From assembly GCA_965222765.1 (NCBI GenBank), contig CBDCVG010000086.1, positions 1 to 64,000 of the forward strand: 64,000 nt of DNA, read 5' to 3'. The position numbers and the translations under genes are program-made. Below the pieces are notes generated by a model, which saw only the letters and a list, made by a program, of their open reading frames with translations, ran no database searches and was not told where the DNA came from. This DNA is from Caldora sp965222765 (GTDB lineage: Bacteria > Cyanobacteriota > Cyanobacteriia > Cyanobacteriales > Coleofasciculaceae). Below are positions 33,656-42,815 of the stretch, in pieces (the first letter of the stretch is position 1; each line of letters starts with the position of its first letter).

Positions 33656-35319
33656 TCCACAACATCCACCGGCGCACCATCAACGAGGCGATTTTTGCCA
33701 TCAGTAACGAGTAATTCTCCCGGTTTCACCCCCCGGAGAATCTCTCGCCTGGAAATTCCTTCAATCCCTAATTCCACCTGGCGCTGCTCCACAACTTTCT
33801 TGTCGTTTTCTTCTTTGATGACAAAGACATGAGGAATTTGATCGCGGAAGACAAAAGCATTGAAGGGAGCCACTGTCGCATCGTTTTTTTCTTCGACAGC
33901 AATCCAGGCATAAATTTTAGAACCATCCTGTAGATTTGCTGCTCCTTGTGTAATTTGCACTTTGACTTCAACAGAACGTTCACCAGGAGAGACGGAAGGA
34001 CTTACAGATTCAACTCTTCCCCGAGCAGCAGCGAGCCTCATCAGATCATCGCTTGTAACCTTCCCAGAAGAGGCTTTACTCTGATCCTGTTCTAAAATAA
34101 CGAAAGCTCGTTGTCCTTGTTCAACATTGGTTTCTTGGAAAGGAGAGAGTTTAGCGTACACTTCAAAGCTACTAGGATCAATAACGATTATCGGCACAGA
34201 GTCCACAATATTCTGATAATCACCAGTGGGCTGTACCCTCTGGGGTGTCCAATAGTCTCCCTCTTTAATATTAAGGTGGGCAACTTGACTGTTGAACGGT
34301 GCTTTGATTTCAGTATCTTCTCGGTCAATTTTGGTCTTTCCTAGTTGAGCAAGAGCCGAACTAACTCCAGATTGAGCTGCTTGTACCTGAGCATCAGCAG
34401 AGGTGACTCCTTCTTGAGCAGAGTTTACTGCTGCTTCTGCTGCAGCGACAGCAGTTTGAGTATTTTTGAAGTCAGTTTCCTTAACTTCTACCTCGCGCCC
34501 TTGAATTGCCCCTTCCTGATAAAGTTCCTGATAGCGTTTGAGATCAGTGGCTGAAAAATCACGGTTTGTCTCAGCTTGTTTTAATTCGGCTTCTGCTTGT
34601 GTGAGTTGATTTTGAGCCTGCCTGAGACTAGCTTTTGCAGTTTCTACCTGTTGTTGAGCTTCAAACACGGCTGCTTGTGCCACATTCAAATCTTGGTTGG
34701 ATTTACGCTGATCCACTTTTGCCAACAGCTCACCAGCTTGCACATAATCCCCTTCCTGCAAATCACGTCCATTGATATCTTTGATATAGGTAACCGTTCC
34801 TGCCACATCAAGGGTCAGGTGCTTGAAGCGAGAGGCTCTTACTTCACCATCACTAAAAACCCATTCCTGAATTGGTTCTGTTTTTACTGGCACAACTTTT
34901 ACAGGGAGCTGAGCTTCGAGAGCTACAGTTTCAGTCTCATCTGGGCTGGACGTATTCCGCATAACGGTGAAAGCTCTCAAACCAAGTAGAGCGGCAATCA
35001 CCATAATTACGAGGAAAAGGGAAAAAGTCCACCGATTTTTTTTAGCGATGGGAGTCCAAGGTACATCGGGCCACAAAGGTCTTTTTTCATCAGCCTTCTC
35101 AGATAACTCAGATATTATTTCCTCTGGCTGAGCTACTATTTCCTCTGGCTGAGCTACTATTTCCTCTGGCTGAGCTACTATTTCCTCTGGCTGAGCTACT
35201 ATTTCCTCTGGCTGAGCTACTATTTCCTCTGGCTGAGTTACTATTTCCTCTTCTGAATATTCTGCTAATGCCTGAGGCTGTTGTACATCACTTAGCGATT
35301 GAGTATCTTCAGTTTTCAT
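33637..35319 (-). CDS. RND efflux adaptor (HlyD/membrane-fusion protein)
   Basis: A 560-residue periplasmic adaptor for the RND permease. The order is an acidic cytoplasmic N-terminus with six QPEEI(V/I)A-type repeats (about residues 29-70), a membrane helix (about 97-119), a beta-barrel/lipoyl half (VKVVPVKTEPIQEWVFSDG), then a long coiled-coil hairpin rich in Ala and Gln (about 205-330). The second lipoyl half and barrel (TEIKAPFNSQVAHLN, FVILEQDQ) follow, ending with GVKPGELLVTDGKNRLVDGA. The repeat tail is unusual for this family. It was probably once co-transcribed with the permease at 28097; IS630 and small genes lie between. Confidence 0.9.
   Translation of the reverse strand: MKTEDTQSLSDVQQPQALAEYSEEEIVTQPEEIVAQPEEIVAQPEEIVAQPEEIVAQPEEIVAQPEEIISELSEKADEKRPLWPDVPWTPIAKKNRWTFSLFLVIMVIAALLGLRAFTVMRNTSSPDETETVALEAQLPVKVVPVKTEPIQEWVFSDGEVRASRFKHLTLDVAGTVTYIKDINGRDLQEGDYVQAGELLAKVDQRKSNQDLNVAQAAVFEAQQQVETAKASLRQAQNQLTQAEAELKQAETNRDFSATDLKRYQELYQEGAIQGREVEVKETDFKNTQTAVAAAEAAVNSAQEGVTSADAQVQAAQSGVSSALAQLGKTKIDREDTEIKAPFNSQVAHLNIKEGDYWTPQRVQPTGDYQNIVDSVPIIVIDPSSFEVYAKLSPFQETNVEQGQRAFVILEQDQSKASSGKVTSDDLMRLAAARGRVESVSPSVSPGERSVEVKVQITQGAANLQDGSKIYAWIAVEEKNDATVAPFNAFVFRDQIPHVFVIKEENDKKVVEQRQVELGIEGISRREILRGVKPGELLVTDGKNRLVDGAPVDVVEIGNRE
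35113..35240. repeat. 21-bp coding tandem repeat in the adaptor gene
   Basis: Six nearly identical 21-bp units (CCTCTGGCTGAGCTACTATTT) in a row, encoding QPEEIVA on the minus strand, with a diverged unit at each edge. Near-identity at DNA level indicates recent expansion by slippage. Confidence 0.95.
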
Positions 35320-35585
35320 GGAAAATGTCCTTCTGGATAGATATCCTCTTAATCTTGCGGGGAAAAGCAGCTAACAAAAGCTTCCCAACCAGTGGCATAA
35401 TAATCCCTTTATTTTAAGCCAAGAGATTTTGCTAATCAAGATTACAGTTGAGTAACCCTATGATCGCAGACGTGAAATGCAAAATCTTGTTTAAATTAAT
35501 GAAAAATCACTAAAGAGTTCAGGAGCTCAGGAGTTCAGGAGTTCAGAACGAAAAAATTAGGGTTGAATGCCCTAACAGTTGACTA

Positions 35586-36401
35586 ATGAGAAATTTATTT
35601 ATGGAACTAGCAATCATTAAAATTGGTGGCTCTTTAATTACCAATAAAGCCAAACCCTTTACCTTGAATGATATAAATTTGCAGGTTGTCGTTAACGAGA
35701 TAGCTGTAATCAAAAAAAACATCCCTCATTTGAGATTGATTTTAATCAACGGCAATGGTTCTTTTGGACACAATACAGCTCACAAATTTGGTACTCATCA
35801 GGGTTTTCAAGATGAACAAGGTAGATTGGGTTTTTGTTGGCTGCAAAAAGATACGGCACACTTGAATCGAATTTTAGTCAATCAGCTTATAGAACATGAT
35901 GTTTCTGCTATCAGCTTTGCTCCCGGCAATGTGTTTTGGGCAGATAATCAGCAATACTTTCACCAAAATTTACCTATTTTAGAAAATTATTTGGCAATAA
36001 ATTTTGTGCCAGTTTTATATGGTGAAGCAATTCTAGACTTACAATTGAACTGTACTACAATTTCTTCTGATGTAATTTTATGTCTATTGGTAAGATATTT
36101 TGCTCATCATCATCAATTCAAAATTCACAAAATAATAAATGCTGGTAATTATCCTGGAGTTTTAGATGATCAACAAGAAGTTATCCCTAAAATTACACAT
36201 CATAATTTTGCCGAAATAAAGAAATATTTTTATAAATCTCAACAAACTGATATCTCTGGAGAAATGGAAACTAAGGTTCAGGAGTTGTTAAAAATAGCTA
36301 AATTAAATTTACAAACTATTATTGTCGATGGTTCAAAAACTGGCAATTTACAAAAAGTTTTGAGCAATCAAGAGTTTGTAGGTACAATAGTATCTGAATA
36401 A
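35586..36401 (+). CDS. Isopentenyl-phosphate-kinase-like amino-acid-kinase family protein
   Basis: A 271-residue amino-acid-kinase fold protein. It starts IIKIGGSLITNKAKPFTL, has INGNGSFGHNTAHKFG (the His is the catalytic-type residue of isopentenyl phosphate kinases), INAGNYPGVLDD and a late DISGEMETKVQELLKIA where family members have a TGGM...K motif. IPK makes isopentenyl diphosphate from isopentenyl phosphate. Such a gene is unexpected in a cyanobacterium with the MEP pathway. FomA-type or other related kinases are alternatives. Base composition is visibly more AT-rich than its neighbours, suggesting transfer. The start could also be the ATG at 35601. Confidence 0.65.
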   Translation: MRNLFMELAIIKIGGSLITNKAKPFTLNDINLQVVVNEIAVIKKNIPHLRLILINGNGSFGHNTAHKFGTHQGFQDEQGRLGFCWLQKDTAHLNRILVNQLIEHDVSAISFAPGNVFWADNQQYFHQNLPILENYLAINFVPVLYGEAILDLQLNCTTISSDVILCLLVRYFAHHHQFKIHKIINAGNYPGVLDDQQEVIPKITHHNFAEIKKYFYKSQQTDISGEMETKVQELLKIAKLNLQTIIVDGSKTGNLQKVLSNQEFVGTIVSE

Positions 36402-36465
36402 CAAAGACTTTGTTATTGACTTTATTATATCCAAAGCGGATCAGCAGTATACTCTCTAACACCTA

Positions 36466-37407
36466 TCACTCATAATCTTGGCGACGCAAACGCAGCTGAA
36501 TTTCTTCTAGTAGCCTACGATTGGCAGCCATTAAATCAGCAACTAAACCAAACATCCACAACTGAAAACCAATCAGAATCAAGATAGCGGTAAGAATGAG
36601 GCTGGGAATCCTGGTTCTATCTGTACCCAGTAAAAAATAAACTAACCAACGACAGCCCAGCAAAAATCCGAAACTAAAGGGTATACTACCCAAAATGAGG
36701 AAAAAGCGCAGGGGTTTGTACAGCATGAAAATCCGCAGGATAGTAAAAAGCGATCGCATCACGTAGGATGTGGGACTCTTCACTAAGCGAGAAGTGCGTA
36801 AAACCGGGTTGGTTCTAATGGGAACCGAAGTAATTGCCATCCCCTTTTGTCCTGCTTGGATAATCGTTTCCAGGGTATAGGTATAACTATTGAAAACATT
36901 AATCTGCATCGCCGCCTCACGACTAAAGGCACGAAAGCCACTGGGAGCATCTGGGATATGGGTATTACTAGCAAGGCGCACTACCCAGCTACCTAGTTTT
37001 TGTAGTAGTTTTTTAGATAAAGAAAAATGGCGAATTTCCCAGATAGGTCTAGCACCAACGACAATTGCCGCTTGTCCCACTAGAATTGGCTGTATTAGCT
37101 GAGGAATGTCCTCAGCACAGTATTGATTATCAGCATCCGTATTGACAATGATATCAGCACCCGCTTTGAGAGCAGCTTCGATCCCCGCCATAAAGGCTTT
37201 GGCAAGACCTTGGTTGGTAGAAAAACGAATGATGTGATCAACTCCATAGGTTTTAGCCACCTCAACAGTACAATCACGACTACCATCATCGATGACTAAC
37301 CACTCAACCACATCAATACCTGGCAACTGGCGAGGTAAGGCGTCCAAAGTTATCCCTAGAGTACGTTCTTCGTTGTAACAAGGAATTTGAATAATTAGTT
37401 TAGTCAT
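36466..37407 (-). CDS. GT2 family glycosyltransferase (dolichol-P-mannose-synthase type)
   Basis: 313 residues. The GT-A domain starts KLIIQIPCYNEERTL and carries VIDDGSRDCT, the NTDADNQYCAEDI metal-binding DxD-like motif and DAPSGFRAFSREAA. Two C-terminal hydrophobic segments (about 230-252 and 262-290) anchor it to the membrane. Relatives load a polyprenyl phosphate with a sugar for use by GT-C enzymes; two such enzymes (21697 and 41172) lie in this window, but a link is only inference. It is divergent from menD. Confidence 0.87.
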   Translation of the reverse strand: MTKLIIQIPCYNEERTLGITLDALPRQLPGIDVVEWLVIDDGSRDCTVEVAKTYGVDHIIRFSTNQGLAKAFMAGIEAALKAGADIIVNTDADNQYCAEDIPQLIQPILVGQAAIVVGARPIWEIRHFSLSKKLLQKLGSWVVRLASNTHIPDAPSGFRAFSREAAMQINVFNSYTYTLETIIQAGQKGMAITSVPIRTNPVLRTSRLVKSPTSYVMRSLFTILRIFMLYKPLRFFLILGSIPFSFGFLLGCRWLVYFLLGTDRTRIPSLILTAILILIGFQLWMFGLVADLMAANRRLLEEIQLRLRRQDYE

Positions 37408-37480
37408 CCTTGGCTGGAGTTTAGTTATTTGTTATTTGTACCGCTAACAAATAACCAACAACAAAATTTAAAATGGTAAA

Positions 37481-39349
37481 ATGCCAATTGATTTCCGCAA
37501 CACCAATACTATCTGGGGTTCCATCTTAGTGGAAACCCTCAACCGTCTGGGATTAACTACAGCCGTCATTTGTCCAGGATCTCGCTCAACCCCTTTAGCC
37601 GTAGCCTTTGCCCGATGTTCTCAGGCAAACCAAGGAAAACAGATAGAAGTGATTCCAGTTCTAGATGAACGCTCAGCAGCCTTTTTTGCTTTGGGAATTG
37701 CTCGCAAATCTGGATGTCCAGTGGTTCTTGCTTGCACCTCTGGAACTGCTGCTGCCAATTTCTTCCCAGCGATCATTGAAGCCAAGGAAAGTCGAGTGCC
37801 TCTGTTAGTTTTGACTGCTGACCGTCCTCCTGAACTGTGGCATTGTCATGCAGGACAAACCATTGACCAAATAAAATTATACGGTAACTACCCCAATTGG
37901 CAAGTATCTTTAGCAGCGCCTTCAGTGGAAATTGGGATGCTGAGATATCTACGACAAACAGTTATTCATGCTTGGGAACGGACGCTTTTTCCGGTTCCGG
38001 GTTCAGTACATCTTAATCTTCCCTTCCGGGAACCCCTTGCTCCTCTACCACAACTTGATACGGATATTCTTCCCTCTCCCTTTGAACTAGAAGATTTCTT
38101 TGCTGCTATTTCCCCATCTCTCCATCTTCCCATTTCTCCATCTCCCCATCTCCCTCTCTCCCTTTACCAAAAATGGCAGCAAGAGAAACAAGGTATTATC
38201 ATCGCTGGCTCTGCTCAACCCCAAAATCCCAAATCCTATTGTGAAGCGATCGCACAATTATCCCAAACTTTAGGATGGCCTATATTAGCAGAGGGACTAT
38301 CTCCAGTTAGAAACTACGCTCAACTTAACCCCTATCTGATTTCCACCTACGATCTCATCCTACGTAACGAGCAACTAGCACAACAATTGAAACCAGCAAT
38401 GGTGATTCAAATTGGTGAGTTACCAATTAGTAACAAACTCCGTACCTGGTTGAATGATAGCCAACCCCAGCGCTGGGTAATTGACTCGAGCGATCAAAAT
38501 CTCGACCCCCTCCACGGTCAAACTACTCACTTGCGGATAGACTGGTCAGTAGTTAGTAGTCAGTGGTTTGTTGCTACTCACCAAACACAGCAGGCCAAAG
38601 AAGAAGTCCCTCTATCTCCCTATTTTCCAACCTACAGCACTTCCCAAAAACAAAACAACAAGAGTAAGAAGGGTAAACGGCAAACAGAATATCTACAAAA
38701 GTGGTGTGAAGCTGAAGCCAAGGTGAGATCAGCAGTTGACCAAAAGATGAGTACCATCAGCCACTTATTTGAAGGCAAAGCTGCCTGGTTACTTTCCCAA
38801 AGCTTGCCATCAGAAACACCCCTATTTATTGCCAACAGTATGCCAGTAAGGGATGTCGAGTTTTTTTGGTCTCCCGGTAATACTAGCGTTCGTCCTTTCT
38901 TCAATCGAGGTGCTAATGGTATTGATGGGACTTTATCTACAGCTTTGGGTATTGCTCATCAGAATCAGAGTAGTGTGATGCTCACTGGGGACTTAGCCTT
39001 GTTACACGATACCAATGGCTTCTTATTAAAAAGTAAGTTTGTCGGTCATTTAACTATTGTGCTCATCAACAATAATGGGGGTGGTATCTTTGAGATGTTA
39101 CCCATCTCCCAGTTTGATCCACCTTTTGAAGAATTCTTTGCGACACCCCAAGCAGTCAACTTTGCTCAGTTGTGTTGTACCTATGGTGTGGAACACCAAT
39201 TAATTCAGTCTTGGGAGGAGCTAAAACAGCTATTAAACCCACTTCCTAGTAAAGGTATCCGAGTTTTGGAGTTACGCACTAATCGCAAAGCAGATGCTAG
39301 ATGGCGTCAAGAACATCTAGGACAATTTGCGGTGGATATAGGAAACTGA
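37481..39349 (+). CDS. menD: MenD, SEPHCHC synthase
   Basis: A 622-residue thiamin-diphosphate enzyme that adds 2-oxoglutarate to isochorismate in phylloquinone/menaquinone synthesis; in cyanobacteria this feeds photosystem I. The PYR domain starts with ICPGSRSTPLAVAFA and includes the VLDERSAAFFALG glutamate. The PP domain has MLTGDLALLHDTNGFL and INNNGGGIFEMLP for ThDP and metal. At about 209-227 (SPSLHLPISPSPHLPLSL) a CTCCCCAT tandem repeat is translated in frame, just at the linker between the first and middle domains. A second low-complexity stretch (KKQNNKSKKGKRQ type) follows near residue 390. Confidence 0.94.
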   Translation: MPIDFRNTNTIWGSILVETLNRLGLTTAVICPGSRSTPLAVAFARCSQANQGKQIEVIPVLDERSAAFFALGIARKSGCPVVLACTSGTAAANFFPAIIEAKESRVPLLVLTADRPPELWHCHAGQTIDQIKLYGNYPNWQVSLAAPSVEIGMLRYLRQTVIHAWERTLFPVPGSVHLNLPFREPLAPLPQLDTDILPSPFELEDFFAAISPSLHLPISPSPHLPLSLYQKWQQEKQGIIIAGSAQPQNPKSYCEAIAQLSQTLGWPILAEGLSPVRNYAQLNPYLISTYDLILRNEQLAQQLKPAMVIQIGELPISNKLRTWLNDSQPQRWVIDSSDQNLDPLHGQTTHLRIDWSVVSSQWFVATHQTQQAKEEVPLSPYFPTYSTSQKQNNKSKKGKRQTEYLQKWCEAEAKVRSAVDQKMSTISHLFEGKAAWLLSQSLPSETPLFIANSMPVRDVEFFWSPGNTSVRPFFNRGANGIDGTLSTALGIAHQNQSSVMLTGDLALLHDTNGFLLKSKFVGHLTIVLINNNGGGIFEMLPISQFDPPFEEFFATPQAVNFAQLCCTYGVEHQLIQSWEELKQLLNPLPSKGIRVLELRTNRKADARWRQEHLGQFAVDIGN

Positions 39350-39773
39350 GTTCCTCATTGACATGCTAACTAAACTAAGGAGAGTTGCCTTTTAGTTGCA
39401 AGGATGATATAGGATTGAAACATAACTTAAGCTTTTGCAGCCTTAGATACAGTTTTAGATAATTTTCGCTATATTATATATTTGACTCAGTTATTCAAAT
39501 ATAATCACCTTCAACATTCAGCTTAGGTTACCCGAACGGCTTGTAAAATTTATTCTAGAGATAATCCCCCCGTGATTATCTAATTTCAGAGGCAGACTCA
39601 GAGATTCTACTCCCAAAGATGCTTAAAAATTCTTTACACTAGTTACTAAGCTTTTTGCATAAATGTTGAATGTGAAGGTGAAGATTAATATAGATGCCCA
39701 GCAAACATTAATGTTTGTCTGGTTTCTGCTTTCAGTCCATATCCTGTGTTTATGATGTGGGGGTGCTACTACA
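39350..39773. other. Long leader of the conserved hypothetical gene
   Basis: 424 bp, AT-rich, containing the octamer GATTATC twice near 39560-39580 and no frame of note. I see no MITE or known RNA. It may hold a long untranslated region. Confidence 0.45.
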
Positions 39774-40997
39774 ATGGATTCTTGGTTGCAATACTATAAT
39801 CGACAAACCACGTTACAAGAACAGGTTTTATATGCCCATTTTGGGGATCGCGTTCAGGTGGAGTCCCCTAAGAGCTTGATTGAGCGCTTTCATCAGCTGT
39901 TCATTGAAGGGATTGGATACTCTAATCCTCAAGTTTGGGTTGCTTTAGAGAAAATTGTCTTTTCGGATTTTGCCGAGAGGGAATTTAAGTTCATTCTCAA
40001 CCGCAGCTGCTATATCCTGATTAACCAATGGCTAAATCAACCTAAACTTCAAGGCGCTATTCCTCGATTGATAGGACTGTTTGAATCTGCTCCAACTGTA
40101 CCAGCTCGTGCTCGGACAACCCAGCGTTTGCGAGATTTAATAACTGGTTTCACCCAATCTGAGCAATATCGAGCACTGCGACAACTAGCTCAAGTGCTTA
40201 GTCAAAAGAGTGAGGAAAAAAACAGCCCAGAAGCCAAACCCCTAATAACTTTAATTCCTAGATATCCCTGTCTATATGAACATTGCCTGTTAACCAATGA
40301 CAGTACTGATGAGCAGCGGCAACAAGTCCGGTTAATGCGAGACAAGGCACAAGGAAAATTTGAAGTTAATTTGTCTAGGTATATTACCTATCAACAGTTG
40401 CCCAGGCATTCCCAGTCTGGGAAAAATCCCACATTGTTGAGCAATGAGCAACTGAATTTTGCCATCAGACAGTTTACAGGTAAAGTTGATGGCTCCAACA
40501 CCTATCGGGACTTAGCAGAACAGTTCCGTACTTACAGCCGCTGGACTCCCTCTTACCGCACCTTTAAAAAGGAATTTTACGAATACCTAACTACCTCAAT
40601 TGACCCGAAGTATAGCAGTGGTCAGTTTAGTCAACGGTTATATCAACAACTGCAAAATACTTTACCTCAGAATGATAGCCAAAAACTCAGTGATGTGCTC
40701 TTGCTGGGAACCTGTAGAAAATTATTGAATTTTCTGGTAGTGGAAAGTCCCCAACAACCAACCCACTACATTTTTGGCGATCTCACTAGTAACTTGGGAA
40801 TTACTCCCACTGTTGGTGTACTTTTGAAGATAGTATTGCTCTGTAACCAAGTAAAGTCTTACCTAGAACAGCGGTTTGCCATTCTCTTCAACCACTATGA
40901 AGGTTGTGCTAAGGATAAGGTCTATTGGCTGGTTGAGTCTCTGGAAAATTTAAATGTAGCCTTCAGCACTAACCTTGGTTCAGTACATGTATACTAA
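39774..40997 (+). CDS. Conserved cyanobacterial protein of unknown function
   Basis: 407 residues with no signal peptide or membrane helix. I recognise the N-terminus (MDSWLQYYNRQTTLQEQVLY, then HFGDRVQVESP) as a cyanobacteria-wide conserved family without assigned role. The protein is largely helical, with a basic, Gln-rich middle (about 140-215). The C-terminal 100 residues are more hydrophobic (LLKIVLLCNQVKSYLEQRF). No nucleotide-binding or catalytic motif is visible. It stands alone after a long leader and is followed by a hairpin with T-run. Confidence 0.75.
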   Translation: MDSWLQYYNRQTTLQEQVLYAHFGDRVQVESPKSLIERFHQLFIEGIGYSNPQVWVALEKIVFSDFAEREFKFILNRSCYILINQWLNQPKLQGAIPRLIGLFESAPTVPARARTTQRLRDLITGFTQSEQYRALRQLAQVLSQKSEEKNSPEAKPLITLIPRYPCLYEHCLLTNDSTDEQRQQVRLMRDKAQGKFEVNLSRYITYQQLPRHSQSGKNPTLLSNEQLNFAIRQFTGKVDGSNTYRDLAEQFRTYSRWTPSYRTFKKEFYEYLTTSIDPKYSSGQFSQRLYQQLQNTLPQNDSQKLSDVLLLGTCRKLLNFLVVESPQQPTHYIFGDLTSNLGITPTVGVLLKIVLLCNQVKSYLEQRFAILFNHYEGCAKDKVYWLVESLENLNVAFSTNLGSVHVY

Positions 40998-41046
40998 GAT
41001 TTTGTCCATTTGTTGACTTCCTCAAATGTTGAACAATCTCTTGTGG

Positions 41047-41067
41047 AACAGGCTTCGGTGCCTGTTT
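41047..41067 (+). terminator. Terminator of the conserved hypothetical gene
   Basis: The arms AACAGGC and GCCTGTT close a TTCGGT loop, followed by T, 50 bases after the stop. Confidence 0.65.
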
Positions 41068-41171
41068 CAATCTCAATCAAATAATAATCTTGATAACTGG
41101 CAAGCTCCCAATTCCACAATGGATATTAGAACATTTGTTAAAAAGTTCGAGTAAAGCAAGTTGGCATAATT

Positions 41172-42553
41172 TCAGCCAAGCCACTTATTCTGGCCATAGT
41201 TAACCCACTGTTCAACAAGAGCAACTCCAGATATCCCAATCAACCACCACAAAGTTTGATAAGCTTTTTTCCCAGGGATGCAACAACAAAGATATCCTAG
41301 AGCGATGAAGAAGAAGGGTACTCCAAATATATATCTACCTAGACTATAAAGACGATCTCTAGTAAAAAAGATAATCAGAGAGTGGATTACTGGAAAGTAA
41401 ACACAAAACCAAAAGATATAGTTGCCACTTAGATTTTGAGAATAATCAGAAGTTATTACTTTTTTTAGTGAACTATCTTTTTCTTGTGATTTGTTTTTTA
41501 AATAAAACCAATTAAATATGTAAGTCAGTATTAGCAAAGGTGGATATAAAAATAAAAGATTCCATAAGGTTGATTTTGGTTGCCATAGTACTAAATTAAT
41601 ATCTTTGATTTTGATGTAGACAATGATAAAAGCAATCAATAAAACCATCAAAGGAAAATAAAGTCCCAGCAAATCAAAAAACTGAGATTTAGGAAACAGT
41701 AAAAGCTCTAAATGTAATCCTAACTTCGTACCCCACTGTTTTTGGTCTTTGAAGGGAGCGAAGAAGTCTCCTCGTGCTTGCCAGCAAAATAAGCCATAGA
41801 TAGAGTATCCTAGGAAAGAAGAAACCCAGAGAGTTAGGGTGATTTTAATCTCTTGGGTATACTTGTTAATTGCTGTGAGCCAATTGCTCCAGTTATGTGG
41901 TCTCATAGGTTTAAGCTCTCAAAATAAAAGATTGTTCCCATTGCTGCTACCGAAGAAAAGACAAAAGGTATTAATATTGGTCTAGTTAAACCCATAATCA
42001 AGGTCAGGATAAATACTAGAGTAAGTCTGACAATTTGATTTAGGTTGGTTTGACGTAAACAAGCCCAAATAAAAATAGCACTGAGAGCCGAGAACAAACT
42101 TTCTGTATAACCAATTACTCGAAAAATTGCCATGGGACTGAGAGAAAAAGCCAGAACCAAGAGTAAAGCAAGGTATTTATGGTTAAGGCTTTTAGTAAAA
42201 ACCCAAATTAATAAAGGAGTAGAGAGGAAGAAAATAACCGTAGAAACAACTAAAAAATAATGTGCGGTTTGCTCTACATTTTGAGGATGAAACAGAAAGC
42301 GAATGAGCAGAGGCCAAAGAGGGTAAAAGGCAAGACAAGTGTTACTCAGAGCAATATCAGCATAACCTTGTAAATCCCAATAGTAGCTTTTACTAGTTTC
42401 TGGTGGAGGAGGATCGGGAACTAATTGAACTGCAGAGAAGAATTTATCGAAAGCATCAGGATTAATTAGCATACCCAATGCAGCACAAAAAATAAAAGCA
42501 CTGCAAATGAGTAAGGATGAGTTGACTATCCTGATCATTTTTGCTTTGGTCAT
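41172..42553 (-). CDS. PIG-V-like GT-C mannosyltransferase, interrupted by a frameshift
   Basis: Two minus-strand frames, 41903-42553 (216 residues) and 41172-41906 (244 residues), overlap by ATGA and together give the length (about 460) and topology of one polytopic mannosyltransferase of PIG-V type. The first ends FYFESLNL-stop; the second frame is open back to a TGA just 15 bases earlier, so a single missing base near 41915-41920 would join them as ESLKPMRPHNW. The luminal acidic residue region (YYWDLQGYADIAL), SLSPMAIFR and TESLFSALSA are in the first half, and FAPFKDQKQWG is in the second. Either a recent frameshift or a sequence error. Confidence 0.7.
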
Positions 42554-42815
42554 TGGTTATTGATCATTGGTCATTGGTACAAAGAATTTTATAGTGGGAT
42601 AGCGTAGTGTAATTATTGAACCGTTGTCAGCACACTGCTCCAATACTGCTCGGTTAAGAATTGATCCCCCCAACCCCCCTTGAAAAGGAGGGGCTATTGT
42701 TCCCCCCTTGCTCAGGGAAGTTAGGGGGGATCTGCAGGGATTGAACCTCACTAACAACAGCAGTATTGCACCCCGTTCTCAAAACACGGAATTTCCAAAC
42801 TACCGAAAATTTTTG

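Noticed and set aside
35113..35240. CRISPR-like spaced repeats
   Set aside because: The units are contiguous 21-mers with no spacers and are codons of the adaptor gene.
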